A stretch of DNA of 64,000 nt from Thamnidium elegans (taxonomy: Eukaryota > Mucoromycota > Mucoromycetes > Mucorales > Mucoraceae): NCBI GenBank assembly GCA_025201345.1, contig JAIXMG010000039.1:244061-308060 (forward strand). Direction: 5' to 3'. Below are positions 34,286 through 46,457 of this stretch, one piece after another. Made by a program: the position numbers and the translations under genes. The notes beneath the pieces are model-generated. The model saw nothing but the letters and a program-made list of their open reading frames with translations, searched no databases and had not been told where the DNA came from. The stretch's first letter is position 1; the number at the start of each line of letters is the position of its first letter.

Positions 34286-35655
34286 TTTTTATGAATCAAT
34301 TTTAATGAAAAAAATAAAATAAAAAAAAGTACAAAGTATTACATATATACGTTTTTGTTGGGCATGGGTGTATTATTCAGTTTTGCATAAAGCTTGTTTT
34401 TTATTGGGAATTTTTTTTTTAGGTGTTTATAAATGCATTATGCAACACAAAAATAAATAAAAGTTTCATATTTGACAAATTGACTATATTTACAAAACAA
34501 ATATTTTTTAAAGACTAATATATAAAAAGGGTAAAATACGTATTTATAACAACAACAAAAAGTCATTTGATATAATGCACAGAAAAAAAGAAAGATAAAA
34601 GCGCAAATCAGAAAGAGAGGCTGGATCACTCCGTGTAATTAGAGAGACTTATTCAAGTCTTTGTTACACAATTTATTAAAACCATGTGGAAGAAACATAT
34701 TGGTGTCCCAATATAAAAGAAGGGATTCATCATTAAAGCTTGTCATTTAAAATACCCCACGTAACCGTTTACATATTAGGAGAAGTCGGCTACATGTCCG
34801 TGTGTATCAGTAACCCTTTTCTTGGCCCTGATCTGTTTGTATAACTGAGTCTTTCTTATAGCGCTCTTGGCGAATAATCTTTTTAAGTGCGATTACATAT
34901 GCATGTGTAAAATATGTTGAACATCTGATTTGGCAACATTATAGAACTACAAGATTTTTAAATGATGAATAATGTGATGAACAATATTAATAATGCTTGT
35001 GGGACTAGCTTTTTGGCGAAGGTCCGGATTTATATTTGGCTCACAATTACTTTTTTAACAGATAAGTTTGTTTACAAACATGAAAAAAAAAACAAAACAA
35101 TTACATGTTTTGTGCCCAGACCCTTTTTGTTGTTGTTTACACTATTTTAAAACTGTTGATTGATTTACTAACAAAAAAAAAGGAAGGTTGAGATTATAAA
35201 CATTAAGGAGTTCTTGTCAGTGACGGGTTTACTCTCGGTCCCTTCGGGTTCATATTTTTCCATGTTGTTCTTTTTTCGGATCTATCTTTACCACGATGAC
35301 GTTCCCTTAATTATCCGAAGAGTCCGCAGCAGACCTTTTTTCTTTTACTTTTTTGCAGTTGATTTCATAAAGGACTGCGGCAAACAATAAAAGCTGATAC
35401 CATTTCTTTTTTTGGTTGCTATGTCAAAAATACTTTTGCATTTATCATCACTAGGGAGGGGGTTGGAGTTGGTGTTATAGGCGGTGTATCAATTCAATAA
35501 AAAAAAAAAGGTCGGCTTTTTTGATGCAATTACCTAATATGGATACGTGCGTGGACTATATATAAAAGCAGCGAAAATTTTATAAATACAAATAATATTT
35601 CTTCTTCTTCTTCTTTTTTTTTTCTTAGTGATATATACACAACACTTTTTTCAGC
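34286..35655. other. Intergenic, upstream of the SAT4-type kinase
   Basis: About 1.4 kb without a supportable gene. The 3' part is the promoter of the kinase at 35656. Confidence 0.4.
35557..35568 (+). promoter_or_regulatory. TATA box of the SAT4/HAL4-type kinase gene
   Basis: TATATATAAAAG lies about 90 bp upstream of the start codon at 35656 and is followed by a pyrimidine-rich leader, a typical fungal core promoter layout. Confidence 0.55.
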
Positions 35656-37353
35656 ATGAGTACTCATTCTATTATAATTGACTCTTCTCATTTAAACGAC
35701 AACAACGATAACCATTTCTCTGATAAACTATATAATGTTGATTTCCATTCACCCGCAAAAATCTTTCAGAATAAGCATGCTATTCATCAATTTGAAAATG
35801 TAACTCCAGATGCATCTATGCCTGGTACACCGTCATTATTACCACAGCACCCTAAATATGAGTATGGATCTGATACATCGTCTATTGGATTTCCCTCACC
35901 TTCATTACCACCTACAGCAGTGCATACACCACCTTCACTATCACCACAAACCAGTGATAACAAAGCAAGCTCACTAGGCTCTGAAGATTCTGTAACCAAA
36001 AGCACAATACATCATTCTGCAAGCCTTACATCATTACCACCAGGTCGACCTACTACACCCTCACAATTTGTATTTAAAAGACCAACCTATAACAAAGAAT
36101 ACCATCATACCCACTTTCATCACCTGGAAAAAAAGGAAACCATCTTTCATGAACTGAAAAAGTTCTTTAAATCTGATAAATCAAAAAAGAAGTCTTCATC
36201 AAAGAAAAATGTGTCACTAACTTCGTTAAAGAGTTCAAGTGAAATTTCGTTTGCTAATGAATTTAACCGAGATTTAGAAGGCAAATATGGCAAATGGGGT
36301 AAGTTTTTAACCGAAAAAAAAAAAAAAACGTGAGAGAAAATATATCACTAACAAAATTTTATAGGCAGATTTGTTGGTAAGGGTGCAGGCGGTTCAGTCC
36401 GATTAATCCGTCGTAGCACAGACAATAAAACATTTGCAGTAAAGCAATTTAGAAAGCGTTCACCCAACGAGCTCGAAAAAGAGTACGTCAAAAAGGTAAC
36501 AGCTGAATTCTGCATTGGCTCTACTTTACACCACGCCAACATTATCGAGACACTAGATATCATCCAAGAGGGCCAAAACTTTTACGAGATTATGGAGTTT
36601 GCGCCCAACGACTTGTTCAATATTGTTATGAGCGGTAAGATGTCTCGTGAAGAAGTAGCTTGCTGTTGGCGTCAATTATTAAACGGAGTTCATTACATGC
36701 AGCAAATGGGGTTAGCGCATCGAGATCTTAAACTAGACAACATGGTGCTTGACGAACGAGGTATTGTAAAGATCATTGATTTTGGTTGCGCCGTTGTCAA
36801 CAAGTACCCGCATGAAACAAGAGTGCACAAAAGCAAAGGCATATGTGGCTCAGATCCTTACATTGCTCCTGAGCAGTTCACAGAACCCGATTACGATGCA
36901 CGGCTTACAGATCTCTGGTCTTGTGCCATTGTCTTTATTTGCATGTCTATCCGCAGATTTCCCTGGCGCTTGCCTCGACCTGAAAAAGACCAGTCTTACA
37001 AGAACTTTATTACACCGTCATCGCTGGGCGCTGAGAAGTTGTTCAAAATGTTGCCTCGTGAATCAAGGTCCATCATAGGTCGTATCTTAAATCCTAATCC
37101 GGCTGAACGGTGTACGCTGGAAGATGTCTTGAACGATGAATGGGTCAAGAGTATCCCCATGTGTACCAGTAGTCATCCTGAGTTGGCTCATACCCATCAT
37201 TTGTTAGTGGAACCTCGTGCGGATGTGAAAGACGCTTGTAATATTACTGTGCTGGATGTTGCTCCTCCTTCTGAAGACTCTTCGGATGCTGCTACTATCA
37301 CTGTAGCTGAACCAAAAAAGAAGAGACATCTTTTAAAACCATCTAAAAAATAG
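35656..37353 (+). CDS. Serine/threonine kinase, SAT4/HAL4 (HRK/NPR1) group
   Basis: Two exons (35656-36298, 36365-37353) encode 543 residues. The N-terminal 200 residues are Ser/Pro/His-rich and probably regulatory. The kinase domain opens at the splice junction with [15 protein letters not shown]. It has [37 protein letters not shown] and [20 protein letters not shown]. The HRDLKLDN motif and the long N-terminus match the fungal kinases that control ion and nutrient transporters (Hal4/Sat4, Hal5, Hrk1). All catalytic residues are present. The C-terminal tail ends in a Lys-rich stretch. Which member it corresponds to cannot be told by eye. Confidence 0.88.
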
Positions 37354-37463
37354 ATTTCAAAAACAAAAGTGTACATAACATATCCCCCTCTCTCAAAAAT
37401 AAAGTTGTAAATTTCATTATTTTTTATACACATTATTAATAAACTCCATTTTATTGCTAAAAA

Positions 37464-37859
37464 TTATTTTCTCTCGTTAATCAATTTTTCAATAGCATCC
37501 AGAGTTTTAGACCCCGTCACAGCAGCGCCTTTCTCCCAGTCCACAACAATAGGACACTGAAGCAACTCGGGCTTGTCTTTCAAGACTTGAAAGGCGTCTT
37601 GTGCGTTTCCAATATTCTTATCGTCTACCAGCATCTCTTTCCAAGGTGTAGGGCTCTTTAAGAAACTAGCGATTTGTTTCAGCTGTGTGTCGGTAGGCGT
37701 TTGCTGGTGTTCGTCCATAATATCTATACGGTACTTTTCTTCGCCGCTGGTGTTCTTTTGTTTGCTTTGAAGCATGGCGAGCGCGGCTCGGGATTTATCC
37801 GACTTTACATTATGGAAAAGTGTAAGAATCGGTAAAGAACGAGGTGGGCGAAACGACAT
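37464..37859 (-). CDS. FMP46: FMP46-like thioredoxin-fold redox protein
   Basis: A single exon of 131 residues. It begins MSFRPPRSLPILTLFHNVKS, continues RIDIMDEHQQTPTDTQLKQI and ends CPIVVDWEKGAAVTGSKTLD. This is the DUF1687/Fmp46 pattern, an ArsC/thioredoxin-like fold of presumed mitochondrial redox proteins. The start at 37859 is chosen because the open frame upstream is only Phe/Lys low-complexity. It lies tail to tail with the kinase gene, 110 bp apart. Function beyond the fold is unknown. Confidence 0.75.
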   Translation of the reverse strand: MSFRPPRSLPILTLFHNVKSDKSRAALAMLQSKQKNTSGEEKYRIDIMDEHQQTPTDTQLKQIASFLKSPTPWKEMLVDDKNIGNAQDAFQVLKDKPELLQCPIVVDWEKGAAVTGSKTLDAIEKLINERK

Positions 37860-38808
37860 TTTTGTTTGTTTTTTTAAAAAAAAAGAGAAGAAAGAGAAAA
37901 AGTAATGCAATGGAGGTTTATTATATTGACGCGGGGATTTTTATTTTTATTTTACGTCATCTTACGACTGTTTATATTTTTGTACAAGGCGATCACGTTT
38001 TATACAGTTATGCATATAAACGCTTTGGAAATAAACATGCAAAGCACATCTATCGTCCTTTTCTCTGAGAGAACTATGAATAATACTCAAAAAAAAAAGA
38101 ACAAGAGTAGAATTTTTGCCGCTAAAAAAGAGTAGTTAAAAAATGATGAGTTTCTTTGTTAAAAATATCATAATAAATGTCATTTTGCATCATGTATACA
38201 TGGTCACTAATCGTACACAATAGTGCACAGTAGAGAGAAAAAAAAAGATATAGTTACATTGAGAGTACCTGATAAATTTTGTTTGCAGTCTTAAATTGTC
38301 TATTATAGGCACGTGGAAACCGAGTGGTAATTTGAACTAAATTTCTTCCCCCTTTTCCTCCCTGTAAATACAACTTCAATTGGTACGTGACAAAATTGGT
38401 ATCTCTCTTTTTTTTAAGTTAGTATACACACACACAAAAGGGTTCAATTGCAAAAAGAAAAAAGAAATTATACGGACTTTTTTTGTGTGCAACAAAAAAA
38501 AGTATATTTACATGAAGAAACGACATCTGATTTGCAGTGTATTTTTAGAAAAAAGAGTGCAAAACTAATAAACTTTCTTGTAGTTTACACAGTGATACTC
38601 GACATTTATTGAAGCCATGGTTGTTACACTACATTTGCTTCCCCTAGCAACGATTTTCTGAAAAACAATAAAGCACGTGGAAAATGAATGAAAAAAAAAA
38701 AAAAAAGAGAATTTTTATTGAAGAAGAGGGTTATTTTTTTATCATGTATTTTTGTAAGGGGAAGGAAAAGATTTTATATTTTTTTTTTTTTTTTTTTTTG
38801 CGTGTAAA
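37860..38808. other. Intergenic, no gene recognised
   Basis: AT-rich spacer with poly-A and poly-T tracts. Open frames at 37844-38135 are short and hydrophobic without motifs. Nothing supportable. Confidence 0.4.
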
Positions 38809-39330
38809 TTAAGGAAATAGAGGGAAATCACCAAAGTCTAAATCGTCATCTTCGTCAGAAGGAGATAGCGAAGGGGAAGGAGGAGGAGAGGATAAGAATC
38901 TAGTGGGAGAATGAATAAAATGATCAAACTCATCAAAAATTTCGTAATCTTGTAATAACATATTTGAATTAGTGGGAGCTTGATAAGTAGAAGATGATAA
39001 AATAGAGGAGGTAGATACAGGACCAAATAATGGATCCAAGTGAGTAGATTCTTGAGAGGTGGTAGTAGAAGAAGGTTTTTGATAAGGATGATGACGATGA
39101 CGACGACGATTTAAATCCAACGTATCAGAACAATTTTTAACGTTGCGCTGATGAGAAGGATTTTTATTAGGCTCTGATAATATTATCTTGTTGGTTGACA
39201 ACAAGCTAGATGGTTCGTCTGTTGCAGTGCCGTGAATTGGATCATCTTGGCATTGGGTATAAATTCGGGGAAGGGGAGAATGGTAGTAGTATTCATTACG
39301 GATGTTTTTAGTTTGAGAGACTTTTAACAC
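38809..39330 (-). CDS. Disordered protein with acidic C-terminus, start uncertain
   Basis: Open frame of about 173 codons, biased to Ser, Pro, His and Asn, ending in a Pro/Ser stretch (SSPPPSPSLSPSDEDDD) and an acidic-hydrophobic tail LDFGDFPLF that resembles an activation-type motif. The listed first codon is GTG; no in-frame ATG precedes the conserved-looking part, so a short upstream exon or a start outside the frame is likely. I do not recognise it. Real coding is suggested by composition only. Confidence 0.4.
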   Translation of the reverse strand: MLKVSQTKNIRNEYYYHSPLPRIYTQCQDDPIHGTATDEPSSLLSTNKIILSEPNKNPSHQRNVKNCSDTLDLNRRRHRHHPYQKPSSTTTSQESTHLDPLFGPVSTSSILSSSTYQAPTNSNMLLQDYEIFDEFDHFIHSPTRFLSSPPPSPSLSPSDEDDDLDFGDFPLFP

Positions 39331-39608
39331 TTGTTTAGATGTAATGTTTTTTCTTTATATTGGCCCTTTCTTGATTAAAAAGGGTCAACTCTGGCGTTGG
39401 CTTTGAAGGGGTTTGGAAATAACAGAGAAAAAGAGTTGGTGAAATTGTTGCTAATTAGTAATCCACCACAAAAAAAAAAAAGGTTCGATTCTTTTTTTTT
39501 TTAAAAAGAAGTAAAAAAAAAATATGTTATTAAAACGAAAAGAAAATGGTTTTTTCTCTCTGAAAATTTGAACTCCCTTTATTTTTATAGTGTGTTTAAA
39601 AAAAAAAT

Positions 39609-41916
39609 TTATTGGTAGCAAATACCCTTCAAGTTTAACTTTGCTTCACTTTCTTCATCAATCCACCATAATAAAATACTATAACTATCATTAACTGTCT
39701 TTAGTTCCCACCTACCCGTAGTGATTTCAACACTAGGTGGACAAGGGAAATGGCAACTAGGTACGTATATCTCTGTTGGTCCTTCACACGCACTATCATG
39801 TCTCAAAATATACTCGAATGAGGCGCAAGTATTTTCTGTAGGTGATACAAAATCGATCTTTAAAGGGGTTCCTGACGTAAGCATTGGATGTGGTCTGTGT
39901 AAACTTAAAACGTTACGTCCATTAAACTGATTTGAAATCAACGTTTGCTTTCCTTCCGCTGATTCGGTTTTATCCATTTCAATAGCTGCTACTGTCGTAG
40001 AAGAAGAAGCGGCTGTGGAATGTGCGGCTGTAGATAATGTCTTTGTAATAGGATTTTGCCAAATACTAAGGTCTTCTCCGTTCCATAAATCACCCCACTG
40101 TTCGTTATTATCTGGCATATAGTTCCATAATGAATAATTCAAAAGGTTCTTTTCCAATGCATTGATACTAGCATCCATAGCCTTGTTTTGAGAAGAATTC
40201 GGTTCTGAAATTTGGCCTGTACTACTACTACTACTACTACTACTACTTGAAACAGTTACAAAAAATGAAGAAACCCAATCCCAAAAAGCAGAAGAGGACA
40301 TACTTCCTTCCATATCATAAGGTATACCGATTTCACCAAGTATACAAGGATACTGGCCGATATTTTCCAGACCTTCTGTTTGCATTGTATGTAACTGATC
40401 CACAAAACATTGTCGAATCGCTTTTTCACCTAACCGAAGTGCACGCAGGAATCGAAGCGGTCCGGTACCGTACTTTCCTCTATTCAAATTTATAAAATCA
40501 ACGTTGTAACTGCACCACTTTTTTTTTACCAGAGTTAAGCCGTCGTACCAATGAGGCGAATACACAATTCTCTTTAACGATGTAGGTAGTTTAGGAGGTA
40601 CTGCTAAAATAGGAGGTTGCACAAACAGAATGGCGTCCCAGTGTACGCTGCGAAGGCAGGTAGTGTACTTTTGAACATAATCAATCCAATGATGAATATA
40701 GTTGGTAGCTGTTTCTGTATTTGGTTCTGTTGCAAAATAGTAAGGTTGCAAGACTTTGTGTGTTGATTTATCCCAGACTTTATGCAATGCCCAAATACAA
40801 CCAGAGCTCCAACCGCTGTCTCTTTGCCAACCAAAAAGCTGGTCGGCATCGTTTAATTCTGGTCCGCTTAACCAGGCAACTGCGCCTGCTGGATCCACCA
40901 GAACATTACCGGATTTCTTAGGCCCGTTCCATTTAAACTCCCAATGCTCTACTTTAGTAGGCACACCAGAACCAAGCAGCATGCCCTCAAAGGCTGTCGG
41001 CATCAACCCCATCTTAAAATCGGTATCGTCTTGATTCAATTGAGTAATATCCGGTACAGACAAATACCCATGGCCAGGTTCGTTCATGGTATCGTACCCA
41101 ACCACACAGGTGTTCTCTAACCCGTGATCGTGAATGGTCTGTGCTACCTTTCGAAAGCACCGATAGTAATGCTGCTGCAAGTAATCTTGTACGTGAACAC
41201 CATTAACAATACATTTAGGCGCATAGGTCTTACCGGCAAAGAACAGGGTGAATAAAGTTGCGGCGGCTAGCTTTTGGTAATTGGTGTTCCAGATCATCTT
41301 GGGGAAGTGGGCTGGGTCCGGGTAGAGATTGTGGACAATAGCTGCGTTGGTTTGAGGGAAGTAAAGAGGGTTTAATCCAACCAGTGGTAATGTCCAACCA
41401 GGATGTCCTGATCCACCACAATGACGTGACCACTAGCGTGTGTGATTTTTTTTTAGTTTATGTTTCAATGGAATTTTTTAAAAGCTTACACTATCTTGGT
41501 GAGGATCAATGTATACATATAATCCGTACTCTTGACATTTTTTTAATAATTTGACCACATAATCAAGATACGCTTCATCGTAAATACCGCTACACAAAAA
41601 ATTAGCATGAAAAAAAAAATTTACTAGTAAAAATAGTACTTTACGGTCCTTCATGTTCAACTGCTTCCCATGTAATAATAAAGCGAAGCAAATTAAAGCC
41701 AAGGTTAACTAATCTTTGCAGGTGCTCATCAGCTTCATCCAAAGGAAATGGTCTTCCCACAAAACTCACGTTTCTGTCATAATCAACCCAGTACCCGTCT
41801 CGCTCATGAGAGGAAATGCCGTTAGGAAGTTTGGTGCCACCGCCCAAGTTGACTCCTTTAAATAAAATGGTTCGTTTGGTTTTACCATCAATAAACCAGC
41901 GTCCATTTAGTTCCAT
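39609..41916 (-). CDS. Glycoside hydrolase family 5 enzyme, steryl-glucosidase / EGCrP type
   Basis: Three exons (41645-41916, 41490-41589, 39609-41432) encode 731 residues. GH5 landmarks in order: LFKGVNLGGGTKLP, LRFIITWEAVEHEGP, YVYIDPHQDSWSRHCGGSG, the acid/base Glu in YDTMNEPGHG, VYSPHWYDG, and the nucleophile Glu in CILGEIGIPYDM. The C-terminal beta region follows a run of ten serines. The large size and the DPHQD...GGSG pattern fit the fungal group that splits ergosteryl-glucoside or glucosylceramide inside the cell (EGCrP/Sgl1). No signal peptide is seen, in line with an intracellular lipid-glucoside role. The substrate is inferred from the subfamily. Confidence 0.88.
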
Positions 41917-41976
41917 TGCGAAAAAGTAAAAAAATATAAAAAGAAAAGAAAAAAAGAATTACGGCATCAACTGACC

Positions 41977-41988
41977 CTTTTATATATA
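41977..41988 (-). promoter_or_regulatory. TATA box of the GH5 gene
   Basis: On the minus strand TATATATAAAAG lies about 60 bp before the start codon at 41916. Confidence 0.5.
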
Positions 41989-43264
41989 GTGTACGCATGA
42001 CTTAGACCGGAGTTTATGTAACGGTTCCTGTCTCCGTATCATTTATCAGAAACGTCGTCAGTGACAAGAGAAAATCAAAAAGAACTATTAACGCATGTTT
42101 ATGTGGATGAAGAAGGGATTTATTGTTCTGGTCTTCTAAACTTCAATGGATGGTTGTTGATCATATTCTTTGATGCGAGGGGGCGTCTCCACAATTTGTT
42201 ACAGTGATAGTATTTATGAAATGCTTTTTATCTACTGATTAAAAAAACATTGAAGGTATAATAATTTACGGTTGTGTACGCGAGTATATATTAAGATAGG
42301 TATCCTCAATCTATCACGGCTCCTGTTAATCAGACATTCTATTTCTTTTTTATCTTTTTCATAAAATTCATATAATATCTTTCATCGACTAATATATACG
42401 ATAATAAATCTGTAAAAAAAAACTTAAAGAAGAGGACTTTTGTGTTGTCAATTGTTGTACATCTGTAACTTATTTGTCTTCAACTTGCAAGATCACACCT
42501 CTTTCGATTGCGGTTCAATTGAATTTTTTCGTTTTTTTTTTCATTGAATATTGAAATTCGCGAAAAAAAAAAGTATCTCAATTTTAGACAATAGCGACGA
42601 AGACTTTTTGATTGAAAATGATATCTTTACGTTCAAAGGCTTCTGGAAATTACTTTCCAGTTCCATAGGGGAACAAAAAGGTCACAAGAGTCTAATCATC
42701 CGTGTATATGTCTATTAGTATGTCCTAGTGAGCCTGGACATATACTTCAAGCAGGACATCAAACTGAAGATTATCATGACTTTATAACTATGCCAACTTT
42801 GAATTCTGCTTGTAAACAGCTTTTTACAAGCTTTAAAGGAAATTTATCAGGAATGTCGTGCAGGTAAAAGGGGGAAATGGAAGAAGAAAACTCTGAGAAA
42901 AGACTGATATTGGTCTATGTCGACGGGTATCTTTGGCCCCCCCCCCCATCCCAAGAACATTTATTTCATTGCTTAATATATGGTATTATAACATTATCAA
43001 CCGTCCATTGAGGTTTATAAGGCCAGAGCAGTGAACCTCCTTCATCCTCCTACATAATAAACAAGTGTTTGATAGCTGTTTTTTATTTCTCTTGTCATTG
43101 ACTATATATGATTGTCTTTTTAAAAATGCATTTTGCACTTTGGTAAATCAATGTCCCTTTTTTTTTGATCTCAGCTATTTTCTCTTCTGTCTTTTTTTTT
43201 TTTTTTTCTTTCCTCTGTACTTCGTTTTTTGTATATCTTTTGATTTTGAAATAAAGGGGAAACA
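41989..43264. other. Intergenic between the GH5 and histone deacetylase genes
   Basis: About 1.3 kb with no supportable gene. The pyrimidine-rich stretch 43150-43240 is the likely leader of the deacetylase gene. An open frame from 43065 overlaps its first exon in another phase and is chance. Confidence 0.4.
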
Positions 43265-44714
43265 ATGCCTTCCGAAAGTAAAAAGCGTGTTTGTTACTTT
43301 TATGATGGTAATTGCGAAGCAGAAAAGAGAGAGAAGGAGAAAAAAAAAGCTGGGTATTGATTATTTTTTTTTTTTTTTTTTATATGTAGCCAATGTAGGA
43401 AACTACCATTACGGACCTGGACATCCGATGCGTCCTCATCGTATTAGAATGTGTCATGGTTTAGTTATGAATTATGGTCTTTATAAGAAAATGGAAATCT
43501 ATGTAAGCATTGCTTTCTTTTCTTTGATTATAAATATATACTTATTGTAATTATAGAGAGCAAAACCTGCAAACAAATGGGAAATGACTCAATTTCATAC
43601 TGACGATTATATTGATTTCTTATCTCGCGTTACTCCTGAAAACATGGAACAATTTCAAAAAGAACAAGCTAAATGTAAAGATTTACTTTTTTTCTTTTTT
43701 TAAAAAGTTATCTTAATTTTTCTTTTTTTAGTTAACGTTGGTGACGATTCTCCCGTATTTGAAGGTTTATTTGAATATTGTGGTCTTAGCGCTGGTGGAT
43801 CTATGGGTAAAAAAAATTACACGAAAAAAAAAAACGGTATACTGATATAATTCGCAATTGTTAGAGGGAGCAGCTAGATTAAATCGTGGTTTATGTGACA
43901 TTGCTATTAATTGGGCAGGTGGACTTCACCATGCCAAAAAGTCAGAAGCATCCGGATTTTGTTATGTCAATGATATTGTATTAGGTATTCTTGAGCTGTT
44001 ACGTTATTATGCACGTGTATTATATATCGATATTGACGTGCATCATGGTGATGGTGTTGAAGAAGCATTTTATACAACTGATCGTGTAATGACTGTAAGC
44101 TTTCATAAGTATGGTGAGTTTTTTCCTGGTACTGGTGAATTAAAGGTAATATATATATACATATATATATATATATATTTGTATTAACAAAAAGTAAAAA
44201 AATAAAAAATAAAAAAAAAATAGGATGTTGGTGTTCAAAAAGGAAAATATTATAGTGTCAATGTACCTCTTCGAGATGGTATTGATGATGACAGTTATCA
44301 ATCTACATTTGAACCTGTTATTGAAAAAGTAATGGAATGGTATAGACCCGCTGCCGTCGTGCTACAATGTGGTGGTGATTCTTTAAGTGGTGATAAATTA
44401 GGTTGTTTCAATCTTTCCATGAAAGGTCACGCCAATTGTGTAAAGTTCGTTAAAAAATTCAATTTACCTACTCTTGTATTAGGTGGTGGTGGATACACAA
44501 TGAGAAATGTTGCTAGAACTTGGGCTTATGAAACTGGTGTTGTTGTTGGTGAAGATATTGGCCCTGATATGCCTTATAACGACTATTATGAATATTTCGG
44601 TCCTGATTACAAGCTGGATGTTCGTCCTAGTAATATGGAAAATATGAATACACCAGATTACTTAGAAAAAATCAAGTAAGCTCCCCCCTTTTTTTTTATA
44701 TCTGTCTGTCTAAC

Positions 44715-44746
<32 letters not shown>

Positions 44747-45864
44747 GTAGAACTCAAGTGTTTGAGAATTTATCTAGAACGTTATTTGCTCCTAGTGTTC
44801 AAATGCAAGGTAAGTAATTATATAATATAAGCGTGTTATAGCTGTCTTATATGGTAGCGTAATAGAGGTTCCTCGTGATCATGATATGTCTGAAGATGAA
44901 GATGAACAAGACCCTGATGACAGATTTAATGGTAACTTAAAGCCATAAACTATTCTTTTTAAAAAAAGCAAACTAAAATTTTAATATAAAGAAAATGGTT
45001 GGGATCGCCGTATTGTACCTGACAATGAATACTACGACTCTGATGAAGGAGAAGCATCAGGACCAGCTGGAAATATTCGAAGTGGACACGAAAGAAACTA
45101 TGGTGACGCCGATGAGGATGATGATACTGATTCTAAAGAAGAAGAAGGAACATCGATGGATATCAAAATGTCACACGAAGAAGAAGAAGAAATTGCAAAT
45201 GCGTTAAAGGATGAACTTATCAAGCAAGAACAAGATGATAGAATGGAAACAGACGTAGAAGATAATGTACAAGATGGCGAAGAAAACGTACGAGATGTAG
45301 AAGAAAGCGTATCAGGTGTAGGAGAGAACGCACAAGATTCCGTAGAAGAAAACATACAAGATGTAGAAGATGTTACAATGACAGGTATATAAAAATTTAA
45401 TTATAAAAAAAAGTTTTTATTAAAAAACTTTTGTAGAGAGAGAAAATACTCCTTCTCCTATTGTTGAACAAGTCACTATCGCTAATATCACGCCAGAATC
45501 TATTACTACTACTACTACTACTGCTACTATAGCAGATAACTCGGCAACTCCTAGCATTGAACCAGTAGAGGTTAAAACTGAAACTCCTATTATTCAAGAA
45601 CCCGAAAGCCAAGCTGAATCATCTATGGCTAAACTACATCAAGTAGACTCAGAACAAGATAATGTATCTTCGAGATTAGGTGTTGATAGTGAAGAGGAAG
45701 GAGAAGTAAAATCCATAAAATCTCATTCCCCTCCTCCAGAATCACCGAAAAAGGTCATTGAACAAACTTTGCAAGAACCAGTCACTATGGCAACTGTCAC
45801 TACCGTTGAAAAACCCCAATCTCCCGTTGAAGAAGCATTAGAAGATGGTGAGATTGCGGAGTAA
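43265..45864 (+). CDS. RPD3: Class I histone deacetylase
   Basis: Zinc-dependent lysine deacetylase of the Rpd3/HDAC1 group, the catalytic core of Sin3-type corepressors. Ten exons (43265-43307, 43390-43502, 43557-43674, 43732-43806, 43865-44145, 44224-44675, 44751-44809, 44866-44931, 44992-45384, 45437-45864) give 675 residues. Motifs: [33 protein letters not shown], the active-site pair in [19 protein letters not shown], zinc ligands in [16 protein letters not shown], and [19 protein letters not shown]. The catalytic domain ends near residue 385. The remaining 290 residues are acidic and low-complexity, with a loose repeat ([19 protein letters not shown]), longer than in yeast Rpd3. Confidence 0.95.
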
Positions 45865-46457
45865 AAAAAAAAAAAAAAAAAAAGGCTGTAATCATTTTTT
45901 GGTTTCTTTTTTTTTTTATACATAAAAAAAAACTAAATCTTGATTATAAAAGTGTATTTATTATTTGATGTAATTTTTTTTTTGTTTTTGTTTATTATTA
46001 TCCCTTTTGTCTTTGCATCCTCCTTGAATTTTTTTTTTTTTTTTCGTGAATCCCCTTTTTTATATATATTGCGGTGGTAACAATACGTATAATCCGCGCC
46101 TATGTTATAACCATTATGCCATCATAACTAAAAAAAAATACAAGATAAAAGTGTATCATCATTACTCCCTTTTTCATAAAACAGTTTTTATGCTTCCGCC
46201 AGTTTTTACATAAAAGGAGAAACAAGTCTTTTTATTTATTTATTTTACCGAGCAAGAGAGGAGAAAAGGGGAGAGCAATTGCCATGCATCAAATAAAAAA
46301 AGCTGTTCAAGGGCATAGGAGACAAATTTCAGGTCCCAAAAAAAGAGAGATGTTTTTTTTCGAAAGTTTAAGTTTAACATAACATCGATTTCACTTTTAT
46401 CCTTTAATTAAAAACTTGTTCTCTTTTATTATTTCTTTCTTCTCCAAAAAAAAAAAA
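45865..46457. other. Intergenic, promoter of the RAN1-type kinase
   Basis: 593 bp between two plus-strand genes, with poly-A and poly-T tracts and a TATATATAT stretch near 46062. No further feature. Confidence 0.4.

Noticed and set aside
43065..43550. 161-codon frame overlapping the start of the deacetylase
   Set aside because: Phe/Leu-rich reading of pyrimidine tracts that crosses the real exon in another phase.
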